Source of the DNA: DATDIC01 sp963764525
GTDB taxonomy: Bacteria > Pseudomonadota > Alphaproteobacteria > Acetobacterales > Acetobacteraceae
DNA length: 64,000 nucleotides
Reading direction: 5' to 3'
NCBI GenBank assembly: GCA_963764525.1
Contig: CAVXTC010000018.1
Location: forward strand, 106,191-170,190
Shown piece by piece: positions 54,997 to 64,000 of the stretch (position 1 is the stretch's first letter; each line of letters opens with the position of its first letter). The notes under the pieces were generated by a model. That model was given only the letters and a program-made list of their open reading frames with translations, made no database searches and was not told the DNA's origin. The translations under genes were made by a program, and so were the position numbers.

Positions 54997-56260
54997 GTGG
55001 GTACAGGCCTACACAGGGCATGCCGCAGCGTGTCAGCGGCACTCGTCGGGCTCGGCTTGCTGTTGGGGGCTCAGCTTGCCCATGCGGCAACGGCGGGTCC
55101 GGTCACCGACCCGCTCGGGGTCATCCGCATCCCGAAAGGGGCGCCGGTCGTGATCGGCGACTACCTGGTGTTGTCCGGTCCGGATACCGCGCTCGGGTTG
55201 GACGAGCAGCGCGGCATCGAGATCGCCATCAAGGATGTCGGCGGCAGCGTGCTCGGTCATCCGATCAAGCTGGATTCCGAGGATGACCAGTGCAACGCCG
55301 AAGGCGGCCAAACCGCCGCCACCAAGCTGGCCTCGACGCCCAACATGGTGATCGTGCTGGGGCCCGCGTGCTCGTCGGCGGCGACGCCGGGGGCGCCGAT
55401 CCTGTGGCAGGCCGGCATCGTCAATATCTGCACCGCGTGCACGGCCCCGGCGCTGACCGCGCCCGACCGCAAGAAGGAATATGACGGCTTCGCCCGCACC
55501 GTGTTCAGCGACAATGACCAGGGTGCGTCGGATGCCGACTACCTGTACAAGGTCGCCGGCTACAAGACCGTGGTGACGGTCCACGATGGCAGCCCGTACG
55601 CCCAGCAGCTCGCCACCGTGATGGCGAACGACTTCGAGAAGCTCGGTGGCAAGGTGCTGTCGCGCGAGGCGGTGGCGCCGACCGATGTGGACATGCACCC
55701 GGTGCTGACCCGCATCGCCAGCGAGAAGCCGGATGTCATCTATATGCCGATCTTCACCGCTGCGGCGGCCCAGATGCTGCGTCAATCGAAAGAGGTGACG
55801 GGGCTGGAGCATACCGCGCTGTATGGGGGCGCGTCGCTGCTGTCGGCCGATTTCATTGAAGCGGCCGGTCCAGCCGTGGTCGGCTTCCGCATCGGCTATC
55901 CCGACCTGTCGCCGGCGGCGATGGGCAAGGGCTACCCGAAATTCGTCGAGGAGTACAAGCAAGCCTACGGCGAGGGACCGATCTCCGGCTTCCACGCCAA
56001 CGCGTATGACGGCGCGATGCTGGCGATCAAGGCGATCGAGAAGGTGGGCAAGACCGACAGTTCCGGCAACCTTTTCATCGGCAAGAAGGCGCTGCGCGAC
56101 GCGGTGTTCAGCATACAAGTTCGATGGCATCAGCGGGCCGATCGCGTGCGACCCATACGGCGAGTGCGCGCAGTTCCACGGTTCGGTGCTGCAGTTCACC
56201 TCGGCCGATCCCAAGACCTTCGGCATCGGCAAGAACCCGATCAAGGTCTGGCCGAAATGA
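54997..56260 (+). CDS. Branched-chain amino-acid-type ABC transporter substrate-binding protein, one frameshift
   Basis: Reconstructed product of about 420 residues from a GTG at 54997, downstream of an AAAAGGAGGGGG site. It has a signal peptide (SVSAALVGLGLLLGAQLAHA) and the Leu/Ile/Val-binding (LivK-like) pattern: VVIGDYLVLSGPDTALGLDE, QRGIEIAIKDVGG, EGGQTAATKLASTPNMVIVL, GPACSSAATPGAPILWQAGI and SGFHANAYDGAMLAIKAIEK. An extra base near 56115 breaks the frame before YKFDGISGPIACDPYGECAQ. It delivers the substrate to LivHM. It is first of the liv operon. Confidence 0.85.
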
Positions 56261-56362
56261 TACGGCTGCCGTGACGCGATCGATGCAGATGGCGCTCACC
56301 TGTTCTGACCCAAAACGCCAGACCGGTTGCGCCATCTGTGTCGTGAATTGCGCCGCCAGCGC

Positions 56363-57451
56363 ATGAGCGAGACGGTCGTTGTCCGGGCCCCCTGGCTCGC
56401 TGCCCTGGCGCGCGTCAACGCGGTCGATATCGTCCTGTGGGCGCTTCGCCTCGGCATCGTCATGGTGGTGGTGGGTGGCACCATCGGCTCGTTGATCGAT
56501 GATCGCTACACCGCCGCCCAGTGGTTCGATTTCGTGCTGTTCGGCCTGACCATCGGCAGCATCTACGCGCAGATCGCGCTCGGCTACACGATGGTTTACG
56601 GCGTGCTGCGGCTGATCAACTTCGCGCACGGCGACTTCATGATGTGTGGCGCTTTCGCGGGTTATTTCGTCGCCACGCCATTGGAGAATTCGGGGTTCCT
56701 CGACATTCATCCGGTGCTCGGGATGGCGGCGATCCTGGCGGTCGCGATGGCGGTGTCCACCGCCATCGCCTTGCTGACCGAGCGGATCGCCTACCGTCCG
56801 TTCCGCCGGGTGACCGGCCTGGCGCCCCTGATCTGTGCGTTCGGTGTGTCGTTCTTCCTGGAACAGACCTTCCGGGGCATGTTCGGCTCGGCGGTGAAGG
56901 CCTATCCGACCCCGTCCTGGCAGGGCGTTGCGTATCATTTCGGGAGCTTCGCCGTGCCGCGGACCGACGTGCTGGTGATCGGGCTGGCGATCGGGTTCAT
57001 GGCGGTGCTGTACCTGATCGTGCAGCGCACGCGCATGGGCACTGCAATGCGTGCCACGTCCGAAGACCCCGAGGCAGCGGCGCTGATGGGGGTCGACGTC
57101 AACAAGGTGGTGGTATTCACCTTTGTGCTGGGCGGCGCGATGGCGGGCATCGCCGGCGTGTTCTACGCTTTCGTCTATAAGCAGGTGTATTTCTTCATGG
57201 GGTTCGAGCCCGGCATCAAGGCGTTCGGCGCTGCGGTGCTCGGCGGCATCGGCAACATTCCGGGCGCCATGCTGGGCGGGTTCTTTCTGGGTCTGGTGGA
57301 ATTGGTCGGGCCGTCGCTGTTCCTGGGCGGGCTCGGGATCCCGGCGCCTTACCAGTTGCGCGACCTGATCGCCTTCACCTTGCTGATCATGGTGTTGATC
57401 TTCCGCCCGCAGGGGCTGCTGGGCGAGCGTATGGCGAAGAAGCGGGCCTGA
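56363..57451 (+). CDS. livH: Branched-chain amino-acid ABC transporter permease LivH
   Basis: 362 residues from the ATG at 56363 (the frame is open upstream). It has membrane helices with TIGSIYAQIALGYTMVYGVL, RLINFAHGDFMMCGAF, the coupling segment TRMGTAMRATSEDPEAAALM and GVDVNKVVVFTFVLGGAMAG. It pairs with LivM to form the channel. It is separated from the binding-protein gene by about 100 bp containing no other gene. The frame is intact. Confidence 0.88.
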   Translation: MSETVVVRAPWLAALARVNAVDIVLWALRLGIVMVVVGGTIGSLIDDRYTAAQWFDFVLFGLTIGSIYAQIALGYTMVYGVLRLINFAHGDFMMCGAFAGYFVATPLENSGFLDIHPVLGMAAILAVAMAVSTAIALLTERIAYRPFRRVTGLAPLICAFGVSFFLEQTFRGMFGSAVKAYPTPSWQGVAYHFGSFAVPRTDVLVIGLAIGFMAVLYLIVQRTRMGTAMRATSEDPEAAALMGVDVNKVVVFTFVLGGAMAGIAGVFYAFVYKQVYFFMGFEPGIKAFGAAVLGGIGNIPGAMLGGFFLGLVELVGPSLFLGGLGIPAPYQLRDLIAFTLLIMVLIFRPQGLLGERMAKKRA

Positions 57452-57453
57452 TC

Positions 57454-59131
57454 ATGCTGCGCACCGCAGTCGGACGCGGCCTGATGTTCGGCGCCGGCGG
57501 CGTTCATCTCGCCGCGGTCGGCGTGCTGCTGATGTTTCACAACCGATGGATCGTTGTCGATACCGTCAGCCTGGGGCAGGCGACGCTGGTGCTGCTGGGC
57601 GCCAGCGCCGGCGCGGTCGCGGTGCCACGGAGCCGTTCGGCGGATGCCGCCGCTCGGCTGGCCGGCGGGGCGATTGCCGGGGCGACTGTGGGGGTAATGC
57701 TGGCCGTGCTGGCCGTGCTGGTGGCGGCGCTGCACCCGCAATCGATTTTCATCGCGCTGTCGCCGGCGTTGCTGAAGATGCTGCTGACGGGACTGAGCCT
57801 GGGCGCGGGATCGGCGGTGCTGATCGGCGGCGGCGCTGCTCGTCGGGCTTGCCGGAGCGGCCCTGCGGATCATCCCGATCGCGATCCGCGGCACCGTGAT
57901 CGCCGGCGTGGTTGCGGTGGTGATCGCCGGTGTGTTCCAGGAGCTGATCCAGCTCATGCTGCAGTACGACGGCATCGTCGCCGCAATCCGCGACGCGCTG
58001 TACACGTGGGAGGGATTGACGCCGCAGGGCGCCGTCGTGGTCTTCGTTGTCGCCGCCGTCGGACATCAGGTCTGGGCGATGCTGGGACGACGACGCCGCG
58101 TGCCGCTGGATGATCGCCAGCTTCGTCGCCAGCGCATGCAGCGCGCCGGCATCGCGGTGCTGGTGCTGGCGATCCTGCCGGTGCTGGCCGGCGCCTACAT
58201 CGGCCAGGTGCTGATGCTGGTCGGTCTGTATATCCTGATGGGGTTGGGGCTGAATCTGGAGGTTGGGCTGGCCGGACTACTCGATCTCGGCTTCGTCGCC
58301 TTCTTCGCGGTCGGCGCCTACACCACCGCGCTGGTCACCGCCGACAGCCCGCATGCGTTGCTGCATTTGTCGTACTGGGCTGCGATGCCGTTCTCGGTGA
58401 TCCTCGCCGTAGCAGTCGGTGTGGTGTTCGGATTGCCGGTGCTGGGCGTGCGCGGCGACTATCTTGCCGTGGCGACGCTGGGCCTGGGCGAAATCGTGCG
58501 CGTGCTTGTGATGTCGGACTTTGCCGCCCCGCTGCTTGGCGGTGCACAAGGCGTGCTGCAAATCCCCAAGCCGCGGCTGGGGAGTTACGTGCTCGGCAGC
58601 CCGGTGCAGTTGTTCTACCTGACATTGATCGCCTCGGCGGTGGCGGCGTTCGTTGCCTGGCGGCTGGAGAACTCGCGGCTCGGTCGCGCATGGATGGCAC
58701 TGCGCGACGATGAGGACGTGGCGCAGGCGCTGGGGATCAACCTGGTCCGCTCGAAACTGCTGGCCTATGGGCTGGGCGCAGCGTTTGCCGGGCTGGCGGG
58801 ATCGATCTTCGCAGTCATGCTGACGTCGGTCTATCCGTCGAGCTTCCAGTTGCTGATCTCGATCAACGTGCTGGCGCTGATCATCGTCGGCGGGATGGGC
58901 AGCCTGCCGGGCGTGGTGCTGGGTTCGATCGCGCTGATCGGCCTGCCGGAACTGCTGCGCGAGTTTGGCGAATACCGTTACCTGTTCTATGGCGCCGCGC
59001 TGATCGTGATGATGCGTTGGCGGCCCGAGGGGCTGTGGCCGTCCGAGGTGCGCCGGCGAGAGCTGCACGCCGGTGAGGCGACCGCGGTCCTGGATGAAGG
59101 GGCCGACCTGCTGCCGGCGGAACCGCGATGA
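57454..59131 (+). CDS. livM: Branched-chain amino-acid ABC transporter permease LivM with long N-terminal extension, one frameshift
   Basis: Reconstructed product of about 558 residues, ATG at 57454, 2 bp after livH. The typical LivM core begins near residue 240 (VLMLVGLYILMGLGLNLEVG, LAGLLDLGFVAFFAVGAYTT, GVRGDYLAVATLGLGEIVRV, SRLGRAWMALRDDEDVAQAL). The first 200 residues are extra hydrophobic segments, making it much longer than standard LivM. An extra G near 57835 breaks the frame in the extension. Its TGA overlaps the livG ATG. Confidence 0.85.
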
Positions 59132-59908
59132 GCGCGCCGACGCTTCGCTGCGAGCGCATGACCATGCGGTTCGGCGGGCTGACCGCGGTGGGCGATCTGG
59201 ACCTGGAGGTGGCCGAGGGCAGCATCCACAGCATCATCGGCCCGAACGGCGCCGGCAAGACAACGGTGTTCAACTGCATCACGCAGAACCTGCGTCCGAC
59301 CGAAGGCGCTGTGTGGTTCCGCGACCGTCGCATCGACAAACTGACGCCCGGACCGCGTCGCCGCGGCTGGGATCAGCCGCACCTACCAGAACATCCGGTT
59401 GTTCCGGAACATCAGCGCGATCGAGAACCTGCTGGTCGGGATGCATCTGCATCTGCGCTCAAGCTGGTGGGGCGCCGTGCTGAACACTCCGGCGACTCGC
59501 GCCGACGAAGCGCGCGCGCATGAGGAAGCGGTGCGGCTGCTGGCCTTCGTCGGCCTGCGCGGGCGCGGCGACCAGTTGGCGCGCAATCTGCCGTATGGCG
59601 AGCAGCGCCGGCTGGAGATCGGCCGGGCGCTGGCGACCAAGCCCAGCCTGCTGCTGCTGGACGAGCCGACCGCCGGGATGAATCCGCACGAAACCACCGA
59701 CATGATGCGCTTCATCGAGGATGTGCGCGGGCGATTCGGCATCACCATCCTGCTGATCGAGCACCAGATGCGGGTGGTGATGTCGATGTCCGACCGGGTG
59801 ACGGTGCTGGACCACGGGGTGAAGATCGCCGAGGGTCCGCCGGCGGCGGTGCAACGCGATCCGGCGGTGATCGAGGCGTATCTTGGCGTGAAGGCGACGG
59901 CGGCGTGA
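59128..59908 (+). CDS. livG: Branched-chain amino-acid ABC transporter ATPase LivG, one frameshift
   Basis: Reconstructed product of about 259 residues, ATG at 59128. It has Walker A IIGPNGAGKTTVFNCIT and Q-loop SRTYQNIRLFRN after an extra base near 59350, then signature LPYGEQRRLEIGRALA, Walker B LLLLDEPTAGMNPHE and H-loop LIEHQMRVVMSMSDRV. It powers import with LivF. The operon is then interrupted by a mntA-hepT pair before livF. It overlaps the livM stop by 4 bases. Confidence 0.87.
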
Positions 59909-60001
59909 TCGATGGCGGCGGCGGCGGACTGGTAGCTGGGTCGCCCGGCGAGCCGCTCACACGAGCGGACAGGCACCGTGAGCTGTGATATTCTCAGACT
60001 C

Positions 60002-60296
60002 ATGGACCGAGAGTTCTGCCATTGCGAGGCTGCGCCAGCATGAGGCCGATCTGAAGCGGATGGGCGTAAGAAACCTTTACCTGTTCGGATCGACCGCGCG
60101 AGGAGAACAGACACCGGGCTCCGATGTTGACCTGTTTTTTGATTATGAAAAGGGAACTCTTGGACTGCTTGAGTTGATAGGCATCGAGCAGGCCGCGTCC
60201 CGGCTTCTCGGGTGCAAGGCCGACGTTACGCCGCGAGAGGGTCTGCATCCATACATCCGCCCCCGTGTGGAGGCAGATGCTCTGCTTGTGTTCTGA
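60002..60296 (+). CDS. MntA-like minimal nucleotidyltransferase antitoxin, one frameshift at the N-terminus
   Basis: Reconstructed product of about 97 residues from the ATG at 60002 (MDREF, then an extra base near 60017, then AIARLRQHEADLKRMGVRNL). It has YLFGSTARGEQTPGSDVDLF (GSxxxG...DxD) and VTPREGLHPYIRPRVEADAL. In a type VII module it adenylylates HepT. An alternative GTG at 59985 keeps one frame but gives a non-homologous start. Its TGA overlaps the hepT-like ATG. It lies between livG and livF. Confidence 0.8.
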
Positions 60297-60662
60297 TGGC
60301 TCACCCATCGCCCATGCCCCGCCTTATTGATATCGTCCACGCGATAGATCACGTCCGCACAGTGACGACAGCAACCGATTTCGCCAAATTCGAGAACGAC
60401 TGGCAGCAGCAATGGCTTGTGGAGCGGGGTCTGGAAATCATCTCCGAAGCCAGTCGCCATCTTCCCGGCGTCCGTAAAGGCCCGTCATCCGGAGATTCCC
60501 TGGGAGCGGATCGCGGCTGTCGGAAACCGGCTCCGCCACGAGTATCATCGCGTATTGCCGGATATTCTGTGGAAGATCGCCTGCGACGACTTGTCGCCCC
60601 TCGAACAGATATGCAAGGCTGAAATCGAACGGGAGCAGCGTGGGGAACGAGAGATCATTTGA
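60296..60662 (+). CDS. HepT-like HEPN ribonuclease toxin, one frameshift
   Basis: Reconstructed product of about 121 residues, ATG at 60296. It has PRLIDIVHAIDHVRTVTTAT, QQQWLVERGLEIISEASRHL, and after an extra base near 60470 ASVKARHPEIPWERIAAVGN, RLRHEYHRVLPDILWKIA. The motif is GNRLRHEY, so the HxY of the HEPN active site is present, while the first Arg of Rx4HxY is Gly, a variant seen in this subgroup. It ends 27 bp before livF. Confidence 0.78.
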
Positions 60663-60689
60663 TGCGAACCACGGGATCGAGACGCTGAC

Positions 60690-61397
60690 ATGCCACTGCT
60701 CGAGATCGAGTCCATCCACGTCTTCTACGACAAGATCGAGGCCCTGAAGGGCATCTCGCTGGCGGTCGAGGAAGGTCAGATCGTCACTCTGGTGGGCGGC
60801 AACGGCGCCGGCAAATCGACCACGCTGCGGGCGATCAGCGGGCTGCTGCATCCGCGCCAGGGCGAGATCCGCTACGAGGGACGGCCACTCGCCGGACTGG
60901 GGGCGCACACGATCGCCGCGATGGGGCTGGTGCAGGTGCCCGAGGGGCGGCGCATCTTCGGCCGGCTGACGGTGGAAGAGAACCTGATGATGGGCGCCTT
61001 CACGCGCCGCGACCGCGCCGGAATCGCCGCGGACCGGGAGCGCATGATGACGCTGTTCCCGCGCCTGAATGAGCGGCTGCGACAGGTCGCCGGTACGCTG
61101 TCGGGCGGCGAGCAGCAGATGGTGGCGACAGCACGCGCGCTGATGGCGAAGCCGCGCATGCTGCTGATGGACGAGCCCAGCATGGGGCTGGCGCCCATGG
61201 TGGTCGAGCAGGTGTTCGAGACGATCCGGGCGATCAACGCGCAAGGTGTGACGATCCTGCTGGTCGAGCAGAATGCGCTGATGGCGCTGTCGATTGCCGA
61301 TTTCGGCTATGTGCTGGAAAGCGGGCGCATGCTGCTGGACGGGCCGGCGCGGGACCTGCTGCACGACGACCGGGTAAAGGCGGCGTATCTGGGGTGA
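60690..61397 (+). CDS. livF: Branched-chain amino-acid ABC transporter ATPase LivF
   Basis: 235 residues, ATG at 60690, intact. It has Walker A LVGGNGAGKSTTLRAISG, Q-loop LVQVPEGRRIFGRLTVEENL, signature LSGGEQQMVATARALM, Walker B MLLMDEPSMGLAPM and H-loop LLVEQNALMALSIADF. It completes the liv importer. Its separation from livG by a toxin-antitoxin pair is unusual; the short 27-bp gap suggests it is still read through from upstream. Confidence 0.92.
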   Translation: MPLLEIESIHVFYDKIEALKGISLAVEEGQIVTLVGGNGAGKSTTLRAISGLLHPRQGEIRYEGRPLAGLGAHTIAAMGLVQVPEGRRIFGRLTVEENLMMGAFTRRDRAGIAADRERMMTLFPRLNERLRQVAGTLSGGEQQMVATARALMAKPRMLLMDEPSMGLAPMVVEQVFETIRAINAQGVTILLVEQNALMALSIADFGYVLESGRMLLDGPARDLLHDDRVKAAYLG

Positions 61398-62047
61398 TGG
61401 CTTGTCACGAATTGCCTGCTTCGCTGCGATACGACATCATCGTCACATCCGGAAAATCGCGAACTATTACAAAGGGACGTTTACTCAGGACTGTGCAGCG
61501 TGCACCGCTTTAGCTCTCCCGCTTGTGGAAGGGGCGGACGACCATCGCCATCTATAGCGGCGGCCCAATCGGATGGCCGGTCTCGACCCTGAGCGGCCAT
61601 ACGCACCAGACTTATGCAACGCCCAAGTCACTGATTCTGCTGCTGCAGCGATCCGGTGCAAAAATCTTAAGTTCTGCAATGATGGCGCGCTGCTAAGCAC
61701 GCTGCACACCACGAGCTTCTCGGCTCGGTATCGCGAATGAAGAAGGACATGGGAGCGCCCGGTAATCCGCCGCCCCCGCGCTATCTGTTCGAAGGCCAGC
61801 CCTCCCTGCTCGAAGGCCTGCGCGGAGTTCGGTGCCGTTAACTTCATCAGCCACGAAATCGCCAAGCCGCTCCGAGTGCCATGGTAAGCTACTGATTGGC
61901 CTGAGCCGTTTGGGTTACTCCACGGCATGTTTTAAATCGGGATGTCAAATGTAGTCTCACAAATTGTACGCGCCAAAGACAAAATCCGTCACTACAGCCG
62001 AACTGCCCGAACGATCGTGGCCGAGCCTCGTGCGGCGAACATACTCG
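61398..62047. other. Intergenic region without a supported gene
   Basis: 650 bp with no convincing coding frame. A reverse-strand open frame of 147 codons (61485-61928) has no recognisable motif, and forward fragments such as GVRCR and EIAKPLRVPW look like broken pieces. The composition is mixed and A/T-richer near 61640-61720. It may hold a degraded mobile element, but no terminal repeats were found. Confidence 0.35.
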
Positions 62048-62776
62048 CTATGGCCATTTCCACGGCGGGCAGCCCATCATCCCCGCGAAACCACCGGCAA
62101 AGTGGCATTCGATCAAGCCCGGTTCCGACGAGGTTGCCGAGCTGGATGAACGCCCGGGGTGCGTCAAGGCGTAAGCGATCACGCTTGCCCACATCTGCTC
62201 TTCCCGCTTCTCCTGTTCGACCCGCGCCTGATTTTGTCTGGCCGAGGTCAAATCGAGAATCTGCTCCGCCCGCGCATGACTCTTCGGCACACCCAGGCCA
62301 TTTTCATACATGAATGCGAGTTTTAATTTAACATGCTCTGATGTGAGGCCCACGCCATCCGTAAAGACGGCCTTCTCGTACCACATGGCCGCTTGCGGGA
62401 GATCCTGCATCCCAAGGCGGCCATGGGCGTATATGTCCCCGGTCATTTCCCTAGCCGGGGATAGTTGGTTTTGGTGATCCGCCCACAACTGTAGCTGACG
62501 GCCTTGGGGCGATACGGGACTAATCGCCCATGGAGCATCGGCCCCAGCGGGCTTTGGAAAATCCCCCTGAGCGTCGATCTGCAAAAGCTCGTTGAGCGCT
62601 TCCTGATATCTGCCGGTCGCCTCGTCGCCCATGGCTCGTTGCATTTTCTCGAAGGTAACGTGGTCGAGATATGGACTATAAGTCTCACGAGACCCTCCTC
62701 GGGGCATCGCGCACGAGCTGCAGGACAAAAGCAGCAGACCGGCCACCAACATTCGGGACGACAATTGCCGCCGCAT
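62048..62776 (-). CDS. Sel1-repeat lipoprotein
   Basis: About 242 residues from the ATG at 62776; the frame is open to 62809. A lipoprotein signal (MLVAGLLLLSCSSC) has a lipobox-like LSCSSC, so a Cys there is likely lipidated. The body has Sel1-like helical repeats (GDIYAHGRLGMQDLPQAAMW, LKLAFMYENGLGVPKSHARA, EQILDLTSARQNQARV). Such proteins scaffold envelope complexes. It seems intact. Its C-terminus is Gly/Pro/Trp-rich. Confidence 0.65.
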   Translation of the reverse strand: MRRQLSSRMLVAGLLLLSCSSCAMPRGGSRETYSPYLDHVTFEKMQRAMGDEATGRYQEALNELLQIDAQGDFPKPAGADAPWAISPVSPQGRQLQLWADHQNQLSPAREMTGDIYAHGRLGMQDLPQAAMWYEKAVFTDGVGLTSEHVKLKLAFMYENGLGVPKSHARAEQILDLTSARQNQARVEQEKREEQMWASVIAYALTHPGRSSSSATSSEPGLIECHFAGGFAGMMGCPPWKWP

Positions 62777-62967
62777 CCCTGCCGGTCGGAAAGCGCCATT
62801 TCCTGGCATGCTAAACCCTCCGTCAATTGCGGCAGCTTACCGCTTTCTCGCATCATGACAAGGGCAGGCGCGACGGAAAAGTTTTGAATTCCGCAACGCA
62901 TGGCAGGGTTACTTCGGCCCACGCACCGCTCGCCCGTGAGCTAGTTAGCGCCTTGGCCATTGTAACT

Positions 62968-63255
62968 TCATCGAGCTTGAGCTCGACGGCATTCGGCGAC
63001 ATCGCCGTTTGAGGTTCTCAGAATTCCCTTCCTGAGGTCCAAGGTAAATGTAACTCCGCCACCGCTTTCGTCGGATGCCTTGGCGACCGCCGTATCTCCT
63101 ATGATCACCACCTGCTGATGAACGTTAGCAAGCCCGGCCAAATTACAGTACTGGGCTGTTGGGCCGACATGCGCTGAGCCGTAGGTTCCGTCCTTGAGCA
63201 CGGTGATACACTTTGTACGCGTCTGAGCAGTGGTCTCCTCCATACGAAAAGTCAT
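62968..63255 (-). CDS. Hypothetical small protein, possibly a fragment
   Basis: 95 residues from the ATG at 63255; a further 16 open codons lie upstream with no start. It reads MTFRMEETTAQTRTKCITVL, KDGTYGSAHVGPTAQYCNLA and GVTFTLDLRKGILRTSNGD. No family is recognised. It follows the damaged TPR-like gene on the same strand and might be the displaced end of a larger secreted protein. Confidence 0.35.
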   Translation of the reverse strand: MTFRMEETTAQTRTKCITVLKDGTYGSAHVGPTAQYCNLAGLANVHQQVVIIGDTAVAKASDESGGGVTFTLDLRKGILRTSNGDVAECRRAQAR

Positions 63256-63303
63256 GTTGGTTGCATCGACGGTCCCATAGCTTTCCGTTTGTGTTCCCGC
63301 TAC

Positions 63304-63842
63304 TTAGGTCGCGGCATATGAATGCGTGGACGTCAGAGCGAAGCGCGCTAGGATTTCGCTGGAGGGCATCTCGCAGCTGGATCGTCTCGGTTGCCCCGGG
63401 GTTGATGACAATGGCTTCGTTAAAGCTGCGGAGTGCGGCTCCCTGTTGATGAGTTCCGACATAAGACAGGCTATTGAACAGTCCGAACGTCCGGAGGTAA
63501 AGCTGTACGGCTTTATTGAAATCCTAAATCGCCTGGTCATATTGACCATCCGCAAATCTGAGTGTCCCCCTAATATAATAGTCAAATGGATATTTCGGCG
63601 CGACACCAGAGAGCTGATCTGCTCCTGGCGAAACGATGCCCTCCTGCTTACCACCATTTGATGCAATGTAGCGCTCTAGCTCACTCTTCGAGTCCAAGCA
63701 GCGCCTTTTGCTCAACATTGTTGGCCGCATTATCGATGGGCAAACTTGGAGGGGCCGGTTGAGTTCGTGCCGCGTCAGCGCCGGTTACGACAATGAGAGA
63801 GCACACGAAACCAAGTGGCACTGCCGACCTGACCCACCACAT
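63304..63842 (-). pseudogene. Disrupted secreted TPR-type protein
   Basis: A signal peptide-like start at 63842 (MWWVRSAVPLGFVCSLIVVT) leads to AARTQPAPPSLPIDNAANNV and a stop. The next frame continues ELERYIASNGGKQEGIVSPG, PFDYYIRGTLRFADGQYDQA, and after a TAG, DFNKAVQLYLRTFGLFNSLS and AALRSFNEAIVINPGATETI. The YYIRGxLxxxxGxYDxAIxDFNKA and FNEAIxINPG patterns are tetratricopeptide repeats. At least two interruptions occur, including an in-frame stop, so this looks truly decayed or badly sequenced. Confidence 0.5.
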
Positions 63843-63854
63843 GCCTGAGCCCCT

Positions 63855-64000
63855 TCAGAAGTCGATCTCGCCCTTGTCGGTTTCCGCGCCCCAAGGATAT
63901 CGAACTCTGTTCTCATATTCCGGTCAGCGCAACTGCCGAAGTAGGCTTGGTAGCCGGGTCGCTGCGTTCCCGTTACGGTCACACGTTCAGCCGCGGGACC
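63855..64000 (-). CDS. Hypothetical secreted protein, C-terminal part (runs off window)
   Basis: The reverse strand reads AAERVTVTGTQRPGYQAYFG, SCADRNMRTEFDIL and, after a one-base break near 63889, GAETDKGEIDF and a TGA at 63855-63857. VTVTG followed by a Gly/Pro stretch occurs in many secreted alphaproteobacterial proteins. No start is visible within the window except a GTG near 63982. Family unknown. Confidence 0.4.

Noticed and set aside
61485..61928. Possible transposase remnant in the empty region after livF
   Set aside because: No DDE-type motif, terminal inverted repeat or target duplication could be seen.

Overview
This 64 kb window is GC-rich bacterial DNA, most likely from an alphaproteobacterium of the Rhodospirillales/Acetobacteraceae type. 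The evidence is a hopanoid locus (hpnH, ispH, ispA, dxs, hpnI, hpnJ), a class II DAHP synthase, an IalB-type protein, HigBA/TumEA/HepT-MntA toxin-antitoxin modules, and many ABC importers and xenobiotic-type oxygenases. The species cannot be named from the sequence alone. I saw no tRNA, rRNA, CRISPR array, intact insertion sequence, phage block or replication origin.

Layout. 1-3.4 kb: two tandem polysaccharide deacetylases (one cut by the window edge), a glycine-zipper lipoprotein, a CBS-domain protein, and a 2-oxoglutarate oxygenase with an EthD-like protein. 3.5-10.5 kb: a BioF2-type acyltransferase and a complete dipeptide ABC importer (binding protein, two permeases, two ATPases). 10.5-16 kb: a HEPN-like orphan, nicotinate phosphoribosyltransferase, class II DAHP synthase, and the higBA and tumEA modules. 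16-21 kb: an LLM-type flavin oxygenase with an alpha/beta hydrolase-fold partner, a PRC-barrel protein, a TauD-type dioxygenase and a RidA-family protein. 21-26 kb: a YhaO/YhaN-like nuclease-ATPase pair. 26-34 kb: epimerase plus SMP-30 lactonase, a TPR-glycosyltransferase, and a second dipeptide ATPase pair flanking a periplasmic serine hydrolase. 34-38.6 kb: a PaoABC-like molybdenum hydroxylase, a mntA-hepT pair and a restriction-enzyme relic.

38.6-46.6 kb is the isoprenoid/hopanoid block. ispH and hpnH run leftward; ispA, dxs, hpnI and hpnJ run rightward. Dxs and IspH make C5 precursors, IspA builds the C15 chain, and HpnH, HpnI and HpnJ elaborate the hopanoid side chain. 46.6-51.1 kb holds a Uma2 protein, a parDE module and a two-subunit Rieske dioxygenase group. 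51.2-54.9 kb holds rlmN, an IalB-family gene, a SpoU methyltransferase and a class I methyltransferase. 55-61.4 kb is a branched-chain amino-acid importer (liv) operon with a mntA-hepT pair between livG and livF. 61.4-64 kb is sparsely coding and holds secreted-protein genes and relics.

The main oddity is about 50 single-base frameshifts in some 28 otherwise well-conserved genes, mostly +1, including normally essential ispH. The protein sequence resumes cleanly in the next frame each time. I read most of them as residual sequencing or assembly error. Gene coordinates below span the reconstructed genes, and the breaks are noted.
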